Assembly (NCBI GenBank): GCA_033398695.1
Contig: CM065806.1
Span: forward strand, 36,853,001 to 36,917,000
Direction: 5' to 3'
Origin: Orobanche coerulescens
Taxonomy: Eukaryota; Streptophyta; Magnoliopsida; Lamiales; Orobanchaceae
Length of the DNA: 64,000 nucleotides
The notes beneath the pieces are model-generated. The model did not search any database. It saw only the letters and a list, made by a program, of their open reading frames with translations, and was not told the DNA's origin. Both the position numbers and the translations under genes were made by a program. Below, piece after piece: positions 12,799 through 24,865 of this stretch. Each line of letters begins with the position of its first letter. Positions within the stretch are counted from its first letter, which is position 1.

Positions 12799-14381
12799 TT
12801 GAGAGTTTTGCTATCTGCTGAGAATAATTTTAGATTCGTTTGTGATTATTTAATTATGATCCGATTAAAGTATTTAAGGACTTTCTTTATTCATAACTCG
12901 GCTACCAATATTTTATCGGCATTTATACACTCCCATGTTAAATCCTAAGTCTTGGGTGACTTCATAGTGGTGATCGATTTCTTTACAAAGTTTAATAGAG
13001 GGCAACCCATACGGTTTCTATTCTATTATTCTTTATAAAGTGGTGTCTAATACCAACCCATCTAATGGATGATTCGATCTTCTTTTACCCCTAGTTCACT
13101 TGCCCTCAACCCATTCGGTTTCTATGGCTCACGAACAATCTAAGTTTAAACCGTCAACTCCTATTAGTCGACAATTGAATCTTACCCGCAACCCATACGG
13201 TTTATAGGGGTTTGATTTGTCACAACCAAAGGCATCTAATGCACTCTAGGAATTTATCAACTTTCCCCAAAAATATTACCCCGACATACTCTAAGAATAA
13301 TATTCGGTTTAGATTTCAATTTTCCATGAGTTTGACGGAGGGTAGGAAACCTCGTAACCTTTATAACTTAGTGTTTGTAAGTGGGAGTATTAACGCGATT
13401 ATATGTTACACTTTGCACATTAATCCGTTTATAAGCGCGGTTTGTCGGTTTGTTTGTTTGTCATACAATATGAAAACATACACAACCTAAAACTAACAAC
13501 ATGCGATTCATGGACTGCCTAGAACAAAAACATCGTAATCTAATTACATGTCTTCGGTCTTGAATCTTCGTCTTCTCGAGCGAATCTTCCTCCGGTCTTC
13601 GTCATTACATATAAATTTTACATTTGAAAAATTGCATCCTATACAAATTTTCTAGTAAAATAAATAGGCTCAAAACGGCCTTTACAACCCAATCGAACAA
13701 AACAAACGATTCAAAACTAGGTCCATGAACTACATCCCCATTCAAAATTAATGCAACAATTACATTAAAATAAATGGCAATAATAATTAATCTAAAATTG
13801 ATCTAATCAATAAAAATTAATCCAACAATTAGAATTAATCCAATTAATTCACTTAACCGTTAATTTTAATTTGCTAGGACAAAATAAATATTTCATTAAA
13901 TTAATTCCCTTAAAATAAAATTACCATAATTATATTTTAGTCAAATTAAATCCAATTTAATTTGCGGAAAATTAATTTACCGAACGAAATATAAAAACGA
14001 GTCGGAAAACACAAGGCCGGCCAAGCCGCTGACAGGTCAGCCAAATTTCAAGAAATTTAAACCAGCAAGCCAAATTTAGCCAAATTTCAAGATCAGCCTT
14101 ACCAGCCTCAAGCCAGCCCAAGAGCCGAGTCACGGTCCGCCAATTTTCCGGCTCATTTTTTCGTCCCGAATCCAAAAATAATATTTTTCTAATTTTTATA
14201 TTACACAAATAAATCAGTTTTTTCAAAAGAAAAATAGATTTATATTGTAACATAAAATCATGAAAACTAATTTTTAGATGAACAATTAAACATCAACAAT
14301 TAAAATTTTTATGATACTAAATCATAAAAAAAAATCAAGCATTCCAAATGCAAATATCGAATATACGATCGCATAGACCTT
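12799..14381 (-). other. untranslated leader of copia B
   Basis: About 1.6 kb lies between the primer site and gag and holds no convincing coding frame. It includes repeated short units with CAACCCATACGGTTT (13000-13205), and an AT-rich segment at 13.6-14.0 kb. The ORF on 13972-14253 is short and has no recognisable domain. Confidence 0.6.
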
Positions 14382-14393
14382 GCTCCGATACCA
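14382..14393 (-). other. primer binding site of copia B
   Basis: The minus strand reads TGGTATCGGAGC, one base different from the usual initiator Met tRNA match, one base inside the 5' LTR. Confidence 0.85.
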
Positions 14394-14394
14394 C

Positions 14395-16312
14395 TATTGG
14401 GTTTCGGTAATTAAAATCGAATTACGCAGCGGAAAATAAAACGGTCCAACCGGATAAAACCAAACCCCAAAAACGGACCGATCAAGCATCATATAAATGA
14501 ATATAAACAACGAGGAAGAGAATCAAAGAATACTTACCCTCGTAGTCCTTTGATGATATAATCTTCGAAGGTGAAATCCGAACAAACTTTCTCCGGTTAC
14601 CGACACGAACACGAATCCAATTCGTTGTAGCTTGTTGAATGATCCAACACCGAAATTGCCGAATGTCTCTACGTTATTACGCGTCGGATATTGATCGGAA
14701 AAATAAAATATCAATTCGTTCTCAAAGAACACGGCTAGGAATTGATACGGTATTTTTCTTCTCTTCTCTTCTTCCTTTTCTTTCTCTCAAAGATGAACAA
14801 GAAAAGAAATAAATTTTTCTCTCCCTTAGCTAAAGAACTCACGGCTGAATTTGAGTGTGTATGTTTGTTATATTTTGTCATCACATAATGTGAAGATAAT
14901 TACATTATATAATGGGGATGATATCAAAATGATGAGATATGAAATCTCATCCTTTTGTCTTCAACCCATTAAACAATTAAACACACAACACACACCACAT
15001 GGAAGGAAGGGAGGAAAATGAGGGGGGCGGCCCACTAGATTTTAGGTGAGAAAACGAGCCGAGCCACTCGGTTCATGTACCGGACGTTCGCGTGTCTAGT
15101 CCGTTAAACACACTTCGTTTTATCCCAAATGTATTTATACTTAATTAATTAATCCAATTAATTAATTTTATCAAATACAAAATTATAATAATATATTTCC
15201 AAGAAATAATTATTTATGAATTAAATTAATTACCCAGTAATTAATTTCAATTCACTAGACCGCATGATTTATCAAATAAATCAAATTAGATATCTAATAT
15301 CCAATATTAATGAAGAGATAATAAATACATATTTATCCATCAAATATCCTTGTGCGCGACTCCGTAGGTCCGTCTTAGTCGGCAATGGGAGGAACCAAGG
15401 AGTACGGGTAACACTTAGCCGCCTAGTGCTTCGCATCGTAACCCAACTAAGAACGAATGATCGGATCATTCCAAAACCATTATGTCGTGAATACCGTATA
15501 CGTATAAACCCTTCAATCATATGTCCGGTCAAGTATTAGGGTCACGGAAAAGTCAAACCCTACGTAACTTGACACTATGCTTTCGTTAATGCAACCGAGA
15601 TCGTCGAGCTCTCGTGTATCAAATACAACTAGCTCTAAATGCTTTGGCCAAAGACTTATAATCTCATTTGCCATTAACCGCATAGACATTTACTGCTCAC
15701 TTACGGGAGAAAGAATTCTATCTTGGTATTCGTGAGATCGCTACTTGCCCACTAAGTTGCATTTCGAGGTTGACCCCACCCACCGGCGATTGGATCGAAC
15801 TACTCTAATGACAAACTTAATGTCACAAGCACATCTCCTATCAAACCTCAAGTCAAAGGTCCACGTATACCTATCACAACCTTTCGATCCAGTCATTGAC
15901 AATCCCTGAGTGATATCCATGTGACCGAATCGAGGTGAGTCGTGTTCGAGTATACTAATCTCACTAGCATACCTATAACGTGTGCTCCCACTAACCCTTA
16001 GTGAATACCGGTACTCTACAGGTCACATTATACAAGTCTTGTCTAAACTTATTGCCCAGTTAAGTTTTATCGACTTGCGAACGAGTTAAGCATTCGAGCT
16101 CTAAACACTTCTAGTGCTTATCTCCTTATCTCCATAAGGAGTAGAATGTTTGCTCTCAAATGCAAGGACTATTATTCTATATATCAAATCACAATGCCAG
16201 TGATATACAATAATATAGAAATAATTATTGCCTTGTTAAATTTTCATAATTACAATACATATGCTCTCACTCTCTCATCCTCTGAGTGGCATTCGAGGGC
16301 ATATCTCTAACA
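14395..16312 (-). repeat. 5' LTR of copia B (1918 bp)
   Basis: This is the sister of 6974-8900, with the same ends. Differences cluster in 15530-15850, where several short CAG/CTG-containing words are altered or shortened relative to the left LTR; elsewhere the match is nearly perfect. It is followed by the ATAAC duplication. Confidence 0.93.
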
Positions 16313-16643
16313 ATAACATCTCGCGAGAGCATTCAAGCCCGGGACTAACAAACCCGGCAAATCTTGTGTTATTTACTTTCCCACGGAAGTGTTATCGCAT
16401 TTGTATATTACTCGACCATTCCAGCAATATCATCTCCGGATAATATTTTGGGTAACAACAGATTTCAACCATTTGAAAGAGATAACACAAACATTTTTTT
16501 GTATGAATCTTAGCAGAATTCTTGACCATAGAATGGAGAATCTATAAGCACCCATGCCTAAATACTTCATGAGTCTTTGTCACTCTGCCATGTGAGGTCG
16601 ATGCATCCATTTCAGTTAGGAAAACTCATAAGTTTGACTAAAC
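16313..16643. other. remnant of older repeat, right part
   Basis: This continues the sequence interrupted at 6973. No coding frame of note is seen. It ends at the TAA target site of the Harbinger element. Confidence 0.4.
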
Positions 16644-16646
16644 TAA

Positions 16647-16691
16647 GGGGAGTGTATTTAATTATAATTTTAATGGAATTTAATAGATTTT
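16647..16691. repeat. left terminal inverted repeat of Harbinger element
   Basis: It pairs with 25484-25526 except for a 2-base indel near the tip and a few substitutions. Subterminal repeats of the type TTTATGGATTT / TTAATAGATTT follow, and reappear at 20275-20370 beyond the nested retrotransposon. Confidence 0.9.
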
Positions 16692-16751
16692 GGATTTTGG
16701 TGGATTTGAACGGATTTTAATAGATTTTATAAATTCTCATGGATTTCAATG

Positions 16752-19700
16752 GACTTTTATCTGTTAGATTTGCATCCTCCGCTTCTTCTTCTTCAACCGC
16801 CTGAGCTTCCGCAACCACCGCCGCATAGGTCCGTTTCCTTCCTCTATTTTCAGTATCACCGTTTCCTTCCTGTCCTTCCGCAACCGCCGCTGCACAGGTC
16901 TTCTTCTTCAATTGGATTACCGCACACCCTAAATTCATTTTCAATTTCGTTAATTGACCTTAGTTTGATCCTCTTGATTAAATAATGGTTAATCATTTAT
17001 CACCTCTTAAATCAGTCCCCAAACGCGCATCCTCGGGGGAGGAATGTTCTTCTTCTGGGGTTAGGGGGTGGCCGTGCCCGTTTAGGAATTTTCACTATTG
17101 CAAAGATGGTAGGCCCGGTTCCGCTGGCTATACTAGGCTTCTCGCCCACATCAAGCGAGATCACTTCAGGTCGGATGATAGCAAAGATTGTCTACGGGAT
17201 GCCTTATCCCTGGACTGGGTTCTTTTAAGTGATGTGGGGGAAATGTTGAAGATGTTTGACCAATGGCTTTGTGGGAGGTGTATGATGTTGCATGCTCTCA
17301 GTAGGGGCTGTCACCATTCCGATGGCATCTCTACTTTTGCTCCGGGTTCCGACGTAGGGGTTGATCGGGTAGTGGGTATCCCAAAGCCATGTAGGCCCTC
17401 GGTAGACATGGCGACCAATCTTTCGGGTGTTATGCTGGTGGATGTTGCCTTGCTAGAGCGTGTCTTATCTTTGCCTATTAAAACGGTCAAGAATATCCCG
17501 CCCAATTGTCATTTGGCTTTCGCCCAGGTGTTGTCCTCGACATTGCGTAGGGTTGTTGCGGCTCCAGGTTCTGTGGATGCGTGGGTCAAGCTTCTCCTTT
17601 TACCTCATTGCACGCTTCGGGTTGTTAGCCCTTCTTGTCGTCAGGAACGTAGGTCGGGGAATCGCAAGTCCCTCCAATCTAGTAGCATCAATCAAGCCCT
17701 TGCTAGATGGAAAGATGGTTCTGGTTTCTGTGAGTTGGTTTCTTTCCTTTTGGATTCACCTAGGGTGGAGTCGGGTTCTGGGAAAGAGGCTGGGGATAGG
17801 GATTCAGCTTTAAGCTCTAATGTTAGGCAGTGTTTGCGGAAGGTTTCAGACGGGCATTTCACCGCGGCAGTTAAAGTGTTGTGTTCGTCCGGTGTTGCGC
17901 CTATGAATGACTCCACTTTAAACGCTTTAAAGGATAAACACCCGGACTCCCCCCCCCCCCCCCGGTTTTACCGTCAGTCTTGCTCTCCGAGCCTGCTTTA
18001 GTGGTTGATAAAGACTGTGTGCTGCGGCACATCCAATCTTTCCCGAAAGGGACTTCTTGCGGGAGAGATGGGCTTCGGGCCCAGCACCTTCTTGACGCCA
18101 TGTGTGGGGAAGGTTATGCAACTGCTTCAGGGCTTGCCTCGGCCATTACGGATGTTGTTAACCTTTGGTTGGGGGGAAACTGTCCCAAAGTCCTCGCCGA
18201 GTTCGTTGCCTCGGCTCCCGTGACTCCCCTGCTCAAGCCTGATAATGGGATTAGGCCAATCGATGTAGGTGCTATTTGGAGGAGGCTGGTTTCCAAAGTA
18301 GCTATGCATAAAGTCAAGAAAAAGATGGCTGCCTATCTCGAGGATTTCCAGTTTGGGGTGGGGATCCCGAATGGGGCAGAGGCTGTGCTCCACAGTGCCA
18401 ACAGGTACCTTAATTCTTTCCACTCAGATGGGGCTATGGCTATGCTTACGGTGGATTTTTCCAACGCATTCAACCTTGTGGATAGAACGGATCATTTACG
18501 GGAGGTTAGTCTGCGGTGCCCTTCGATTGCCCCATGGCTTCAATTCCTCTATGCTCAACCTGCCAGGTTATATGTCGGGGATGTTTGCCTCGGGGCTACT
18601 ACCGGGGTTCAACAAGGGGACCCCCTGGGTCCTCTTCTTTTTGCTTTATCCTTACACCCCCTTGTTCAGCGGGTCCAGGAATGTTGTTCCCTCCCTTTTC
18701 AGGCTTGGTACCTTGATGATGGCACCTTAATTGGTAACGCAGCTGTGGTTGCTAAAGCTTTAAATATTATTCAGACGGAGGGCCCTATCTTGGGGCTTAA
18801 GCTTATCATCTAGAAAACAGAGGTTTTCTGGCCTTCCTGTAATGGTTTAAAGATGCAACAAGGTCTTTTCCCGTGGAGATTGGGAGGCCGGATAAAGGGG
18901 TGAAACTTCTTGGTGGGGCTGTCAGCCGGGATGAGGAATTTATTAGCACCCTGGCGGTTAAAAGGGCCTAGCGTGCTGTGGAACTTATGAGGTGCCTTCC
19001 CCTTTTGGGGGACCCTCAAAGTGAGCTCCTCCTTCTACGCTCTTGTATGGGAGTTGCTAAGCTGTTGTTTGGGTTACGCACTTGCCAACCTTCTTTTTCT
19101 GATAAGGCAGTGGATGTGTTTGACAATGGGTTAAGGAGTGCTGTTGAAGATATCGTTACTTGTGGGGGGCCCTTCTTTGGTGATCTTCAATGGCGGGTTG
19201 CCTCCCTTCCTTTTCGCCATGGTGGGTTGGGGCTTATTTCAGCGAAAGATGTCTCCTCATATGCTTTTGTTGCTTCCAGGGTTCAATCATGGGAGTTGCA
19301 GGATCATATCCTGCGTAACAGCGGAGTTTCTAGCCTTAACCCTGATTATGGGCAGGCGTTGGGGCGTTTGCATGCGTCCCTCCCAGATTTTGATTTTGGC
19401 GGTTTCACTAGTAAGGACAGCGCCCCCAAAAAACCTCAGGAAACTTTGGCGAGTGCCCTCTACTATAAAATCTCCCAGAATTTGGGAATGGACTTTGGTT
19501 TATCCCCGCGACAGAAAGCTGTTATGGAATGTCTACAGCAACCGCACACACAGGATTTCCTTACCGTCATCCCCATTGAGGGGCTAGGGCAGCACATGTC
19601 TCCAATCGAATATAGGGCGATCCTTAAATATTGTCTAATGATCCCGTTGTTCCCAGTGGATGAGCCTTGCCCTGTGTGTCATAAGGTCGCTTTGGACAAG

Positions 19701-20268
19701 TTTGGGGAACATGTGATTCACTGCAAAGAGCTCCATGGTTTTAAGTACCGTCATGACTTGGTGCGGGATGTGTTGTTTGATGTCCTTCGGAGGGCGGGGA
19801 TTTCGGCGAAAAAGGAAGCTCCCGTAAATTTCCTTACAGACCCTACTGAGAGGAGGTCCTCCCTGCGGCCCGCTGATGTTTTGGTTTTTGGATGGGCAGG
19901 GGGGAGACATGCTTGTGTGGACCTCACTGGTGTGTCCCCCCTCGTGGATCTTCGGGGTAATGGGTTTACGGCTGGGCAAGCTATTATGAAGGCTGAGAGG
20001 AGGAAAGTGGACAAACATGATAAAGCCTGCTCCGAGAATCAACACGTGTTTGTTCCTTTGCATTCGACACTTTTGGTTCCTTAGCCCCTGGAGCTGTGCG
20101 CTTCTTGGATCGGGTTCGTAAGATCGTTCGCAGCAATATATCGGCCCCGAGTGGTCATGATTATGTTTTCAGTAGAATAGGGTTTGCTATTCAGAAAGGG
20201 GTGGCGGCGCAGCTTGTTGCCCGCTTACCTACCACCTTGATATTTTAAAAATGTCACGTTTGACTTTT
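16752..20268 (+). mobile_element. non-LTR retrotransposon with restriction-like endonuclease, nested in Harbinger
   Basis: The coding part is described at 16985-20248. The limits are set by the return of Harbinger subterminal sequence on both sides. A 7-bp direct repeat GACTTTT (16752-16758 and 20262-20268) may be its target duplication but is too short to be decisive. There is no LTR and no long poly(A) at the 3' end. RT and endonuclease architecture place it with early-branching RLE-type non-LTR elements, and not with the L1 or RTE groups usual in plants. Confidence 0.75.
16985..20248 (+). pseudogene. RLE-type non-LTR retrotransposon polyprotein (zinc fingers, RT, PD-(D/E)XK-like endonuclease)
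   Basis: Four pieces in three frames read as one protein of about 1050 residues. Piece 1 (16985-18001) has an N-terminal C/H finger (CPFRNFHYC ... HIKRDHF) and a CGRC...HH cluster. A C-run at about 17949-17965 shifts the frame into piece 2 (17980-18813), which holds RT with VDFSNAFNLVDR, GVQQGDPLGPLLFAL and the catalytic YLDDG. A TAG at 18811 and a shift lead to piece 3 (18978-20084), with thumb and linker, a CPVC...H...C knuckle (residues about 228-246), and RPADVLVFGW...ACVDLT, which fits the acidic residues of a restriction-like nuclease. Piece 4 in another frame runs from about 20085 to TAA 20246-20248 (RIGFAIQKG...QLVARLP). Nuclease would nick target DNA and RT copy RNA there. The name of the clade is inference. 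Confidence 0.85.
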
Positions 20269-20896
20269 TGACTATTTGTAATAGATTTTTATGGATTTTT
20301 ATGGATTTCTAATGATTTGTAATAGATTTTTATGGATTTCTATTGATTTCTAATGATTTCTAATGATTTATTTTCTCAAAGGAAAGTAACAAATAATCAA
20401 AACAAATTCTAATATTACATTTTAATTATTAAGCAATTTATAGTACTTTACTATATTTCATTGCACCTTCTCGCATATGTTGGGAGCTTTAACAAGTATT
20501 GCATTGGTCTTTGCCCTTAGCAGGAGTTGGTCAGAGGATTGACTAATTCCACATGAGATTCATCTTTTTCACTCGTTTGTTCCTTCAAAAAAGCTATCAA
20601 TCTGATTCCCCCTCAATCTACAATTTTTCATAATTATTTACGAACACATTCAGTAAAATAAATACAATAATCATCGCATAATATACCTCTATAAATCTAC
20701 TCGATATTATAAATATATAAATACTCAAAAGATGGCTTTTTCATCTAAAAAATGAAACTGACTCATCAATATGTTCAGAACACATTCAGCAAAATAAGTA
20801 CAATAATCATGGCATAATATGCCTCTATAAATCTACTCAATACTATATATATATAATACTCAAAAGATGGTCTTTTCATCTAAAAAATGAAACTGA
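20269..20896. repeat. Harbinger subterminal AT-rich region with short repeats
   Basis: Repeats of GATTTTTATGGATTT and GATTTCTAATGATTT lie at 20275-20370. A roughly 125-bp unit (CAGTAAAATAAATACAATAATCAT ... TGAAACTGACTAATCAAT, spelled here only in part) occurs twice, at about 20640-20775 and 20775-20910. No gene is seen. Confidence 0.6.
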
Positions 20897-21836
20897 CTAA
20901 TCAATATATTCATATATCGCTCCACATTTCAGTAGATATAGTTGTTTACCACTGATTAGCATTTTCTCTTTATCTTGACTCTCAAAAAATAGTTCTGCAG
21001 TATCTTTTTCATCACTTAACTCTTCGTCTTCTGATTCCACAGGAAATTCATCCGAGCGACACTCATTACGAAGGAAATTATGCAATCCAGCACAAGCCAA
21101 TACTAGTTCTGCTTGTGTATATGGAAATGGAGGAGCCATTTTGAATACTGTAAACCTTGACCAAATACAGATATGTTACTAGTATCCCCCATTTAACCAT
21201 ATACAGAAGTATTGAGCAAATTTAAAACAAAAAACCTTGTGGCACTTTCAGACAATTCCTTATTGATAAAGCATCACTCAACACTTTAGAATCATGTGCT
21301 GATCCTTCCCACCCAGTAAGCACATAAATAAATTTCAAATTAAAATCACAAGCTGCTAGAACATTTTGTGAAATTGTTCCATGACGATTATGGGAGCTCC
21401 TTGTATCACGTCCACCTATCATTGCTGGGATATGGGTCTCGTCAGTAGCTCCAACACAATCCTAAAAAAATAATTGATAATGATGATAATCATATAAGAT
21501 AATAAAGATAGTAGCAATAATAAAATAGCATATAAATCACTTAATTTAAAGTAGGGATAAAATCTTGTGCTTTCTCTTATTTTCTGCGGGGCTGTGGATG
21601 CTGGCTTTGCCATCATATCTGCTGCAAGTTTGTTCAATGCCTTCAAGATCTTATTGAAATTTTGACTGGCTGTAAAATGTGATCGACCAAATAGCTCTCG
21701 AACTACAGATAACGTTCTGACCAACAACGCATAGAAATGCCGCAAGCATCTCTTCAACACAAATTAACCTTGTATCTTGTAGGTTTCCTTTTTCCCTCAT
21801 AATATTACATAGTTTGACAAATATATAGGGATACAT
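20897..21836 (-). pseudogene. PIF/Harbinger DDE transposase (DDE_Tnp_4 type), fragmented
   Basis: The N-terminal part at 21651-21836 gives YPYIFVKLCNIM and VEEMLAAFL. It continues in another frame at 21419-21760 with FGRSHFTASQNFNKILKALN. The catalytic core begins at about 21455 with CVGATDETHIPAMI (first aspartate) and runs through HGTISQNVLAACDFNLKFIY and GWEGSAHDS (second aspartate) to 21222. The next acidic segment is missing or in an intron. The C-terminal piece 20897-21139 has YTQAELVLACAGLHNFLR, the family ending, then an acidic tail. The enzyme would cut out and reinsert the element. Whether the breaks are introns or damage is unclear; the frameshift in the N-terminal part argues for damage. 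Confidence 0.85.
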
Positions 21837-22373
21837 TCTATAAAGTCCCCTAAATTCTTATGGATCATCATTTAAGATTTTAAGCATATAATTGTATTCA
21901 TTTGAAGTTTTTGGCTGCCTACTTAAATTACGATGGATACGCTCATAACTCATATTAAGAACAAGCTCATGTAGCATTGAGATAATTAATTAAATTGTCA
22001 ACAGTATGCACTTCAAAGTCTCATGAAGTTCTTTTTCGTCTTCTATCTCTTCATTCTCTATTTCAAGCATGTCGATATTAGATATTATAAAATATAACAC
22101 CTGGAAAATAAATTTATATTAGCTTAATGCATACAAGTCTAACCCAAAAATAAAATTATTATCACAATAATACACTTTACTCATAGTTAATAATTTAGAA
22201 ACTTAAGTACTGTATCCATTACTAACTAAAAAATATTACTAACTCATAGGTCAAAAACTCAAAACCAACTATTACTAACCTCCAATAATAAAAATTCATT
22301 GTATGCATAAATTTATAAAGCTAACAAAAATAGAAATAAAAATTCAAACAACATAACATTGAAAATCACGTTA

Positions 22374-23409
22374 TTAGATCACTCCTTCCATCAACTTTAT
22401 GGATATCCATTTAGAATGCTGTTCAGGTGTCATTCTCATAAATGCAGACCTCAGTGTTCTAATATTAAGTAAGTCAAGAATCTTGAAACGTGTACGGTTG
22501 TCCAAATTGGGGATCTCCATAATCATGTCCCAACAATTATCTTTCCCATCAATTGACTCAATTGTATGATTGAGCTTCTCAATAGTAACGCTGATCTTTT
22601 CTACAAGTCCTGACCGACTAACAGTATCAGATGATTTTGATTTTGCTTCATAGTTGGTTCTCTTTCGCTTATTAGTTGATGGAGTCACATCCAGGACAAC
22701 AGGGTGAGAGGGCAATGGTGGAATAGAGTGCTCAAGAGGTGAAGTCTCGTTTAGTGGATCACTTTGTGTAAATGCCTCCAGACCGGAATCATATGTAAAA
22801 TTATCTAATGAATTGCCACCTCTTGTTTCTTCTATTCCAAAAGTAAGAGCATCAAAATCATCCTCTATAGCAATTGCATGTCTTCCGATAGTTGTTCCAT
22901 TTCCAATTGCAATTTTCAGATATTCATAGTCAGTAATAGTGTCCGTACGGTAAGATGAATTCCCATTTGACTAGTAAATGAAAACGATAAACTAAAATTA
23001 ACAATAGAAAGTTGTATATTACATGTGCTAAAAATTCATATATTTTTCTGATGAATGAAGTTTACCTTAATGTATTCATCCCATACTTCATCACTTGCAG
23101 CGAATTTCCTGGTCCTAGAATCCCATCCAAATCCAAAGTACGTAGTAGCTTAAGATACTCATTGTACCTATTCTTAAACCATTTGAGACGACTTTGATAT
23201 TGGGGGAAAGTCTTATCACATCCAAGTTTTTCATTAAGAGCAGGAAGTATCTTGTTTACCACAATTAACTTGCTAAATAGGCCATTACTATCACGCCATC
23301 CACGAGCGGCTGCATCAACCAAAAGACTTAACAACTCGTTGCTCTATTCCACCGTCCATACTTTGTATTTTGCTTGTCGTGAATCTCCCATTTCCTTATT
23401 ATTATCCAT
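22374..23409 (-). pseudogene. Harbinger-associated MYB/SANT-like gene, two exons, one stop and one frameshift
   Basis: The ATG at 23407-23409 opens MDNNKEMGDSRQAKYKVWT. One in-frame TAG follows, then LLSLLVDAAARGWRD and FPQYQSRLKWFKNRYNEY, the MYB/SANT-like DNA-binding fold (Myb_DNA-bind_3 type). A one-base shift near 23105 is needed to reach GFGWDSRTRKFAASDEVWDE, the expected continuation. That ends at ATTAAG|GTAAAC, a good splice donor (intron from about 23066). Exon 2 ends at 22374 with RMTPEQHSKWI. In PIF/Harbinger elements the partner protein binds the transposase and the element ends. The gene is nearly intact, with only two lesions seen. Confidence 0.78.
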
Positions 23410-23794
23410 CCTAAAACCATTGCAATCCCATAACACATAAAAGAGCTTACTACTCTATTAATCGAGCATTGACATATCCTTTAATGATAAAACATATTGA
23501 TATCTTTGAGAATAGTGAAAGATTCATCGTCATCATCAACAACACATTAATCTCAACTATGTTGGGGTCGGTGGCATGAAGATTATAGTGTCGATTAATT
23601 ATCTAAAATTATAGTTAACACTATAATTCATGCAAATAACAATGTGATAAAGTTTTACGCCGGATGCTCTTCCTATCGTAACCTTCATGTGAAGGAGAAA
23701 TAGAACGGAATTCCAAAGGCAATGACTAAGGGCTTTGATAAAATTCATATAACTAACAACATCCATATAATTCACAAAATTGAGGGGATGAATC

Positions 23795-24365
23795 TAGGGG
23801 TGTTTTCGGTTTCGGTCGGGGTAAAATTTTCGAAACCCAAACCCTCCCCAAACTTTAAAATTCGGTTTCGGTTTCGGTCGGTTTCGGTTTTCAAAACTCA
23901 AAACCCAAACCCTCCCCAAATGTTTCGGTTTCGGATTAGTTCGGTCAAATTCGGTTTTGACCCAAACAAATTTAATTTATATATATTTATTTAATAAAGT
24001 AACACAAAAAATTAATTATATTAATAAAACTTGTTCTAAAATAATAGATTGATCTTTAATTGATATATTTAATCATTGTTTTTTATCAAAACTACAATAT
24101 ATGTGTAGATATATTATTTTATAAGTTTAAAAATTTTAGTCATATAAATAAAATTTTATATAATATAAATAATTCGGGTTAGTTCGGTCTAATTCGGGGT
24201 AATTCGGTACGGTTCGGTTTTAAGTTATCTAAACCCGAATTAATTCGGTTTCGGTTTCGGTTTGTAAGTTTCAAGTTCGGGGTTGCTTTCGGTCGGGGAT
24301 TTTCGGTTCGGTACGGATTGGTTCGGATTGGTTGGTCGGTTTTCGGATTTCTATTAACACCCCTA
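23795..24365. mobile_element. hAT-type MITE (571 bp) rich in TTCGGTTTCGG repeats
   Basis: The termini are TAGGGGTGTT and its exact inverse AACACCCCTA. Flanks are a perfect 8-bp duplication GATGAATC (23787-23794 and 24366-24373), the hAT signature length. The two arms carry many copies of TTCGGTTTCGG-like hexamers around an AT-rich centre. It has no coding capacity and is nested in the Harbinger element. Confidence 0.9.
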
Positions 24366-24787
24366 GATGAATCAATCTGATTCCTCACAGTATATATATG
24401 AGAGGATGAAAAAAAAAAGAAAAAAAAAATTGGTTCACGCACTCTAGTTAAACACTCGGCGTCAGTAGCCGACCGCTCCGACAAACTTTGAACCGCAAGA
24501 ACATAAATTACGGCCTGAGACTCGGGATCTCGAATTGCGTAAACAAAATACTTTGTGCTATCGAGTCAAAATATAAAATACAAAATATTCCTCATTTCAA
24601 TATTTCTTTTATAGGTTTTCATCGGGGATTCGCAAGGAGGCTTGTTAACTCAAGAAACGAAATAGTATGTATATTGTGCCAACAATTGATATTCCAACAA
24701 AAATCGGTAGTAAAAGATGCCTTATTCAGCTAAATAATCTCAAAGTCATGCATATGCTTTTTTTTCTTCTCAATTTGCTGTAACATC

Positions 24788-24865
24788 ACAATTTGGCACA
24801 AAAAATTCAACTCATCAGGCGTTCATCACAATTCGGCACAAAAAATTCAACCCATCAGGCAACAC
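24788..24865. repeat. short tandem duplication (period about 39 bp)
   Basis: Two copies of a segment beginning CACAATTTGGCACAAAAAAT and ending CATCAGGC, with one or two substitutions. Function unknown. Confidence 0.7.

Larger units (their letters stand above)
6974..16312 (-). mobile_element. Ty1/copia LTR retrotransposon B, complete but decayed
   Basis: Two long direct repeats (6974-8900 and 14395-16312) bound an internal region coding on the minus strand in the order gag, protease, integrase, RT, RNase H, which is diagnostic of Ty1/copia. The target duplication ATAAC is perfect (6969-6973 and 16313-16317). The primer site is at 14382-14393 and the polypurine tract at 8901-8911. The LTRs are highly similar, with scattered differences concentrated in 15.5-15.9 kb. 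All reading frames are broken by small indels and a long stretch of RT has lost its frame. Confidence 0.95.

Noticed and set aside
16717..16985. Frames on both strands over a CT/GA-rich segment before the RLE retrotransposon
   Set aside because: This is the CT-rich leader of the non-LTR element. Mirror frames arise from composition.
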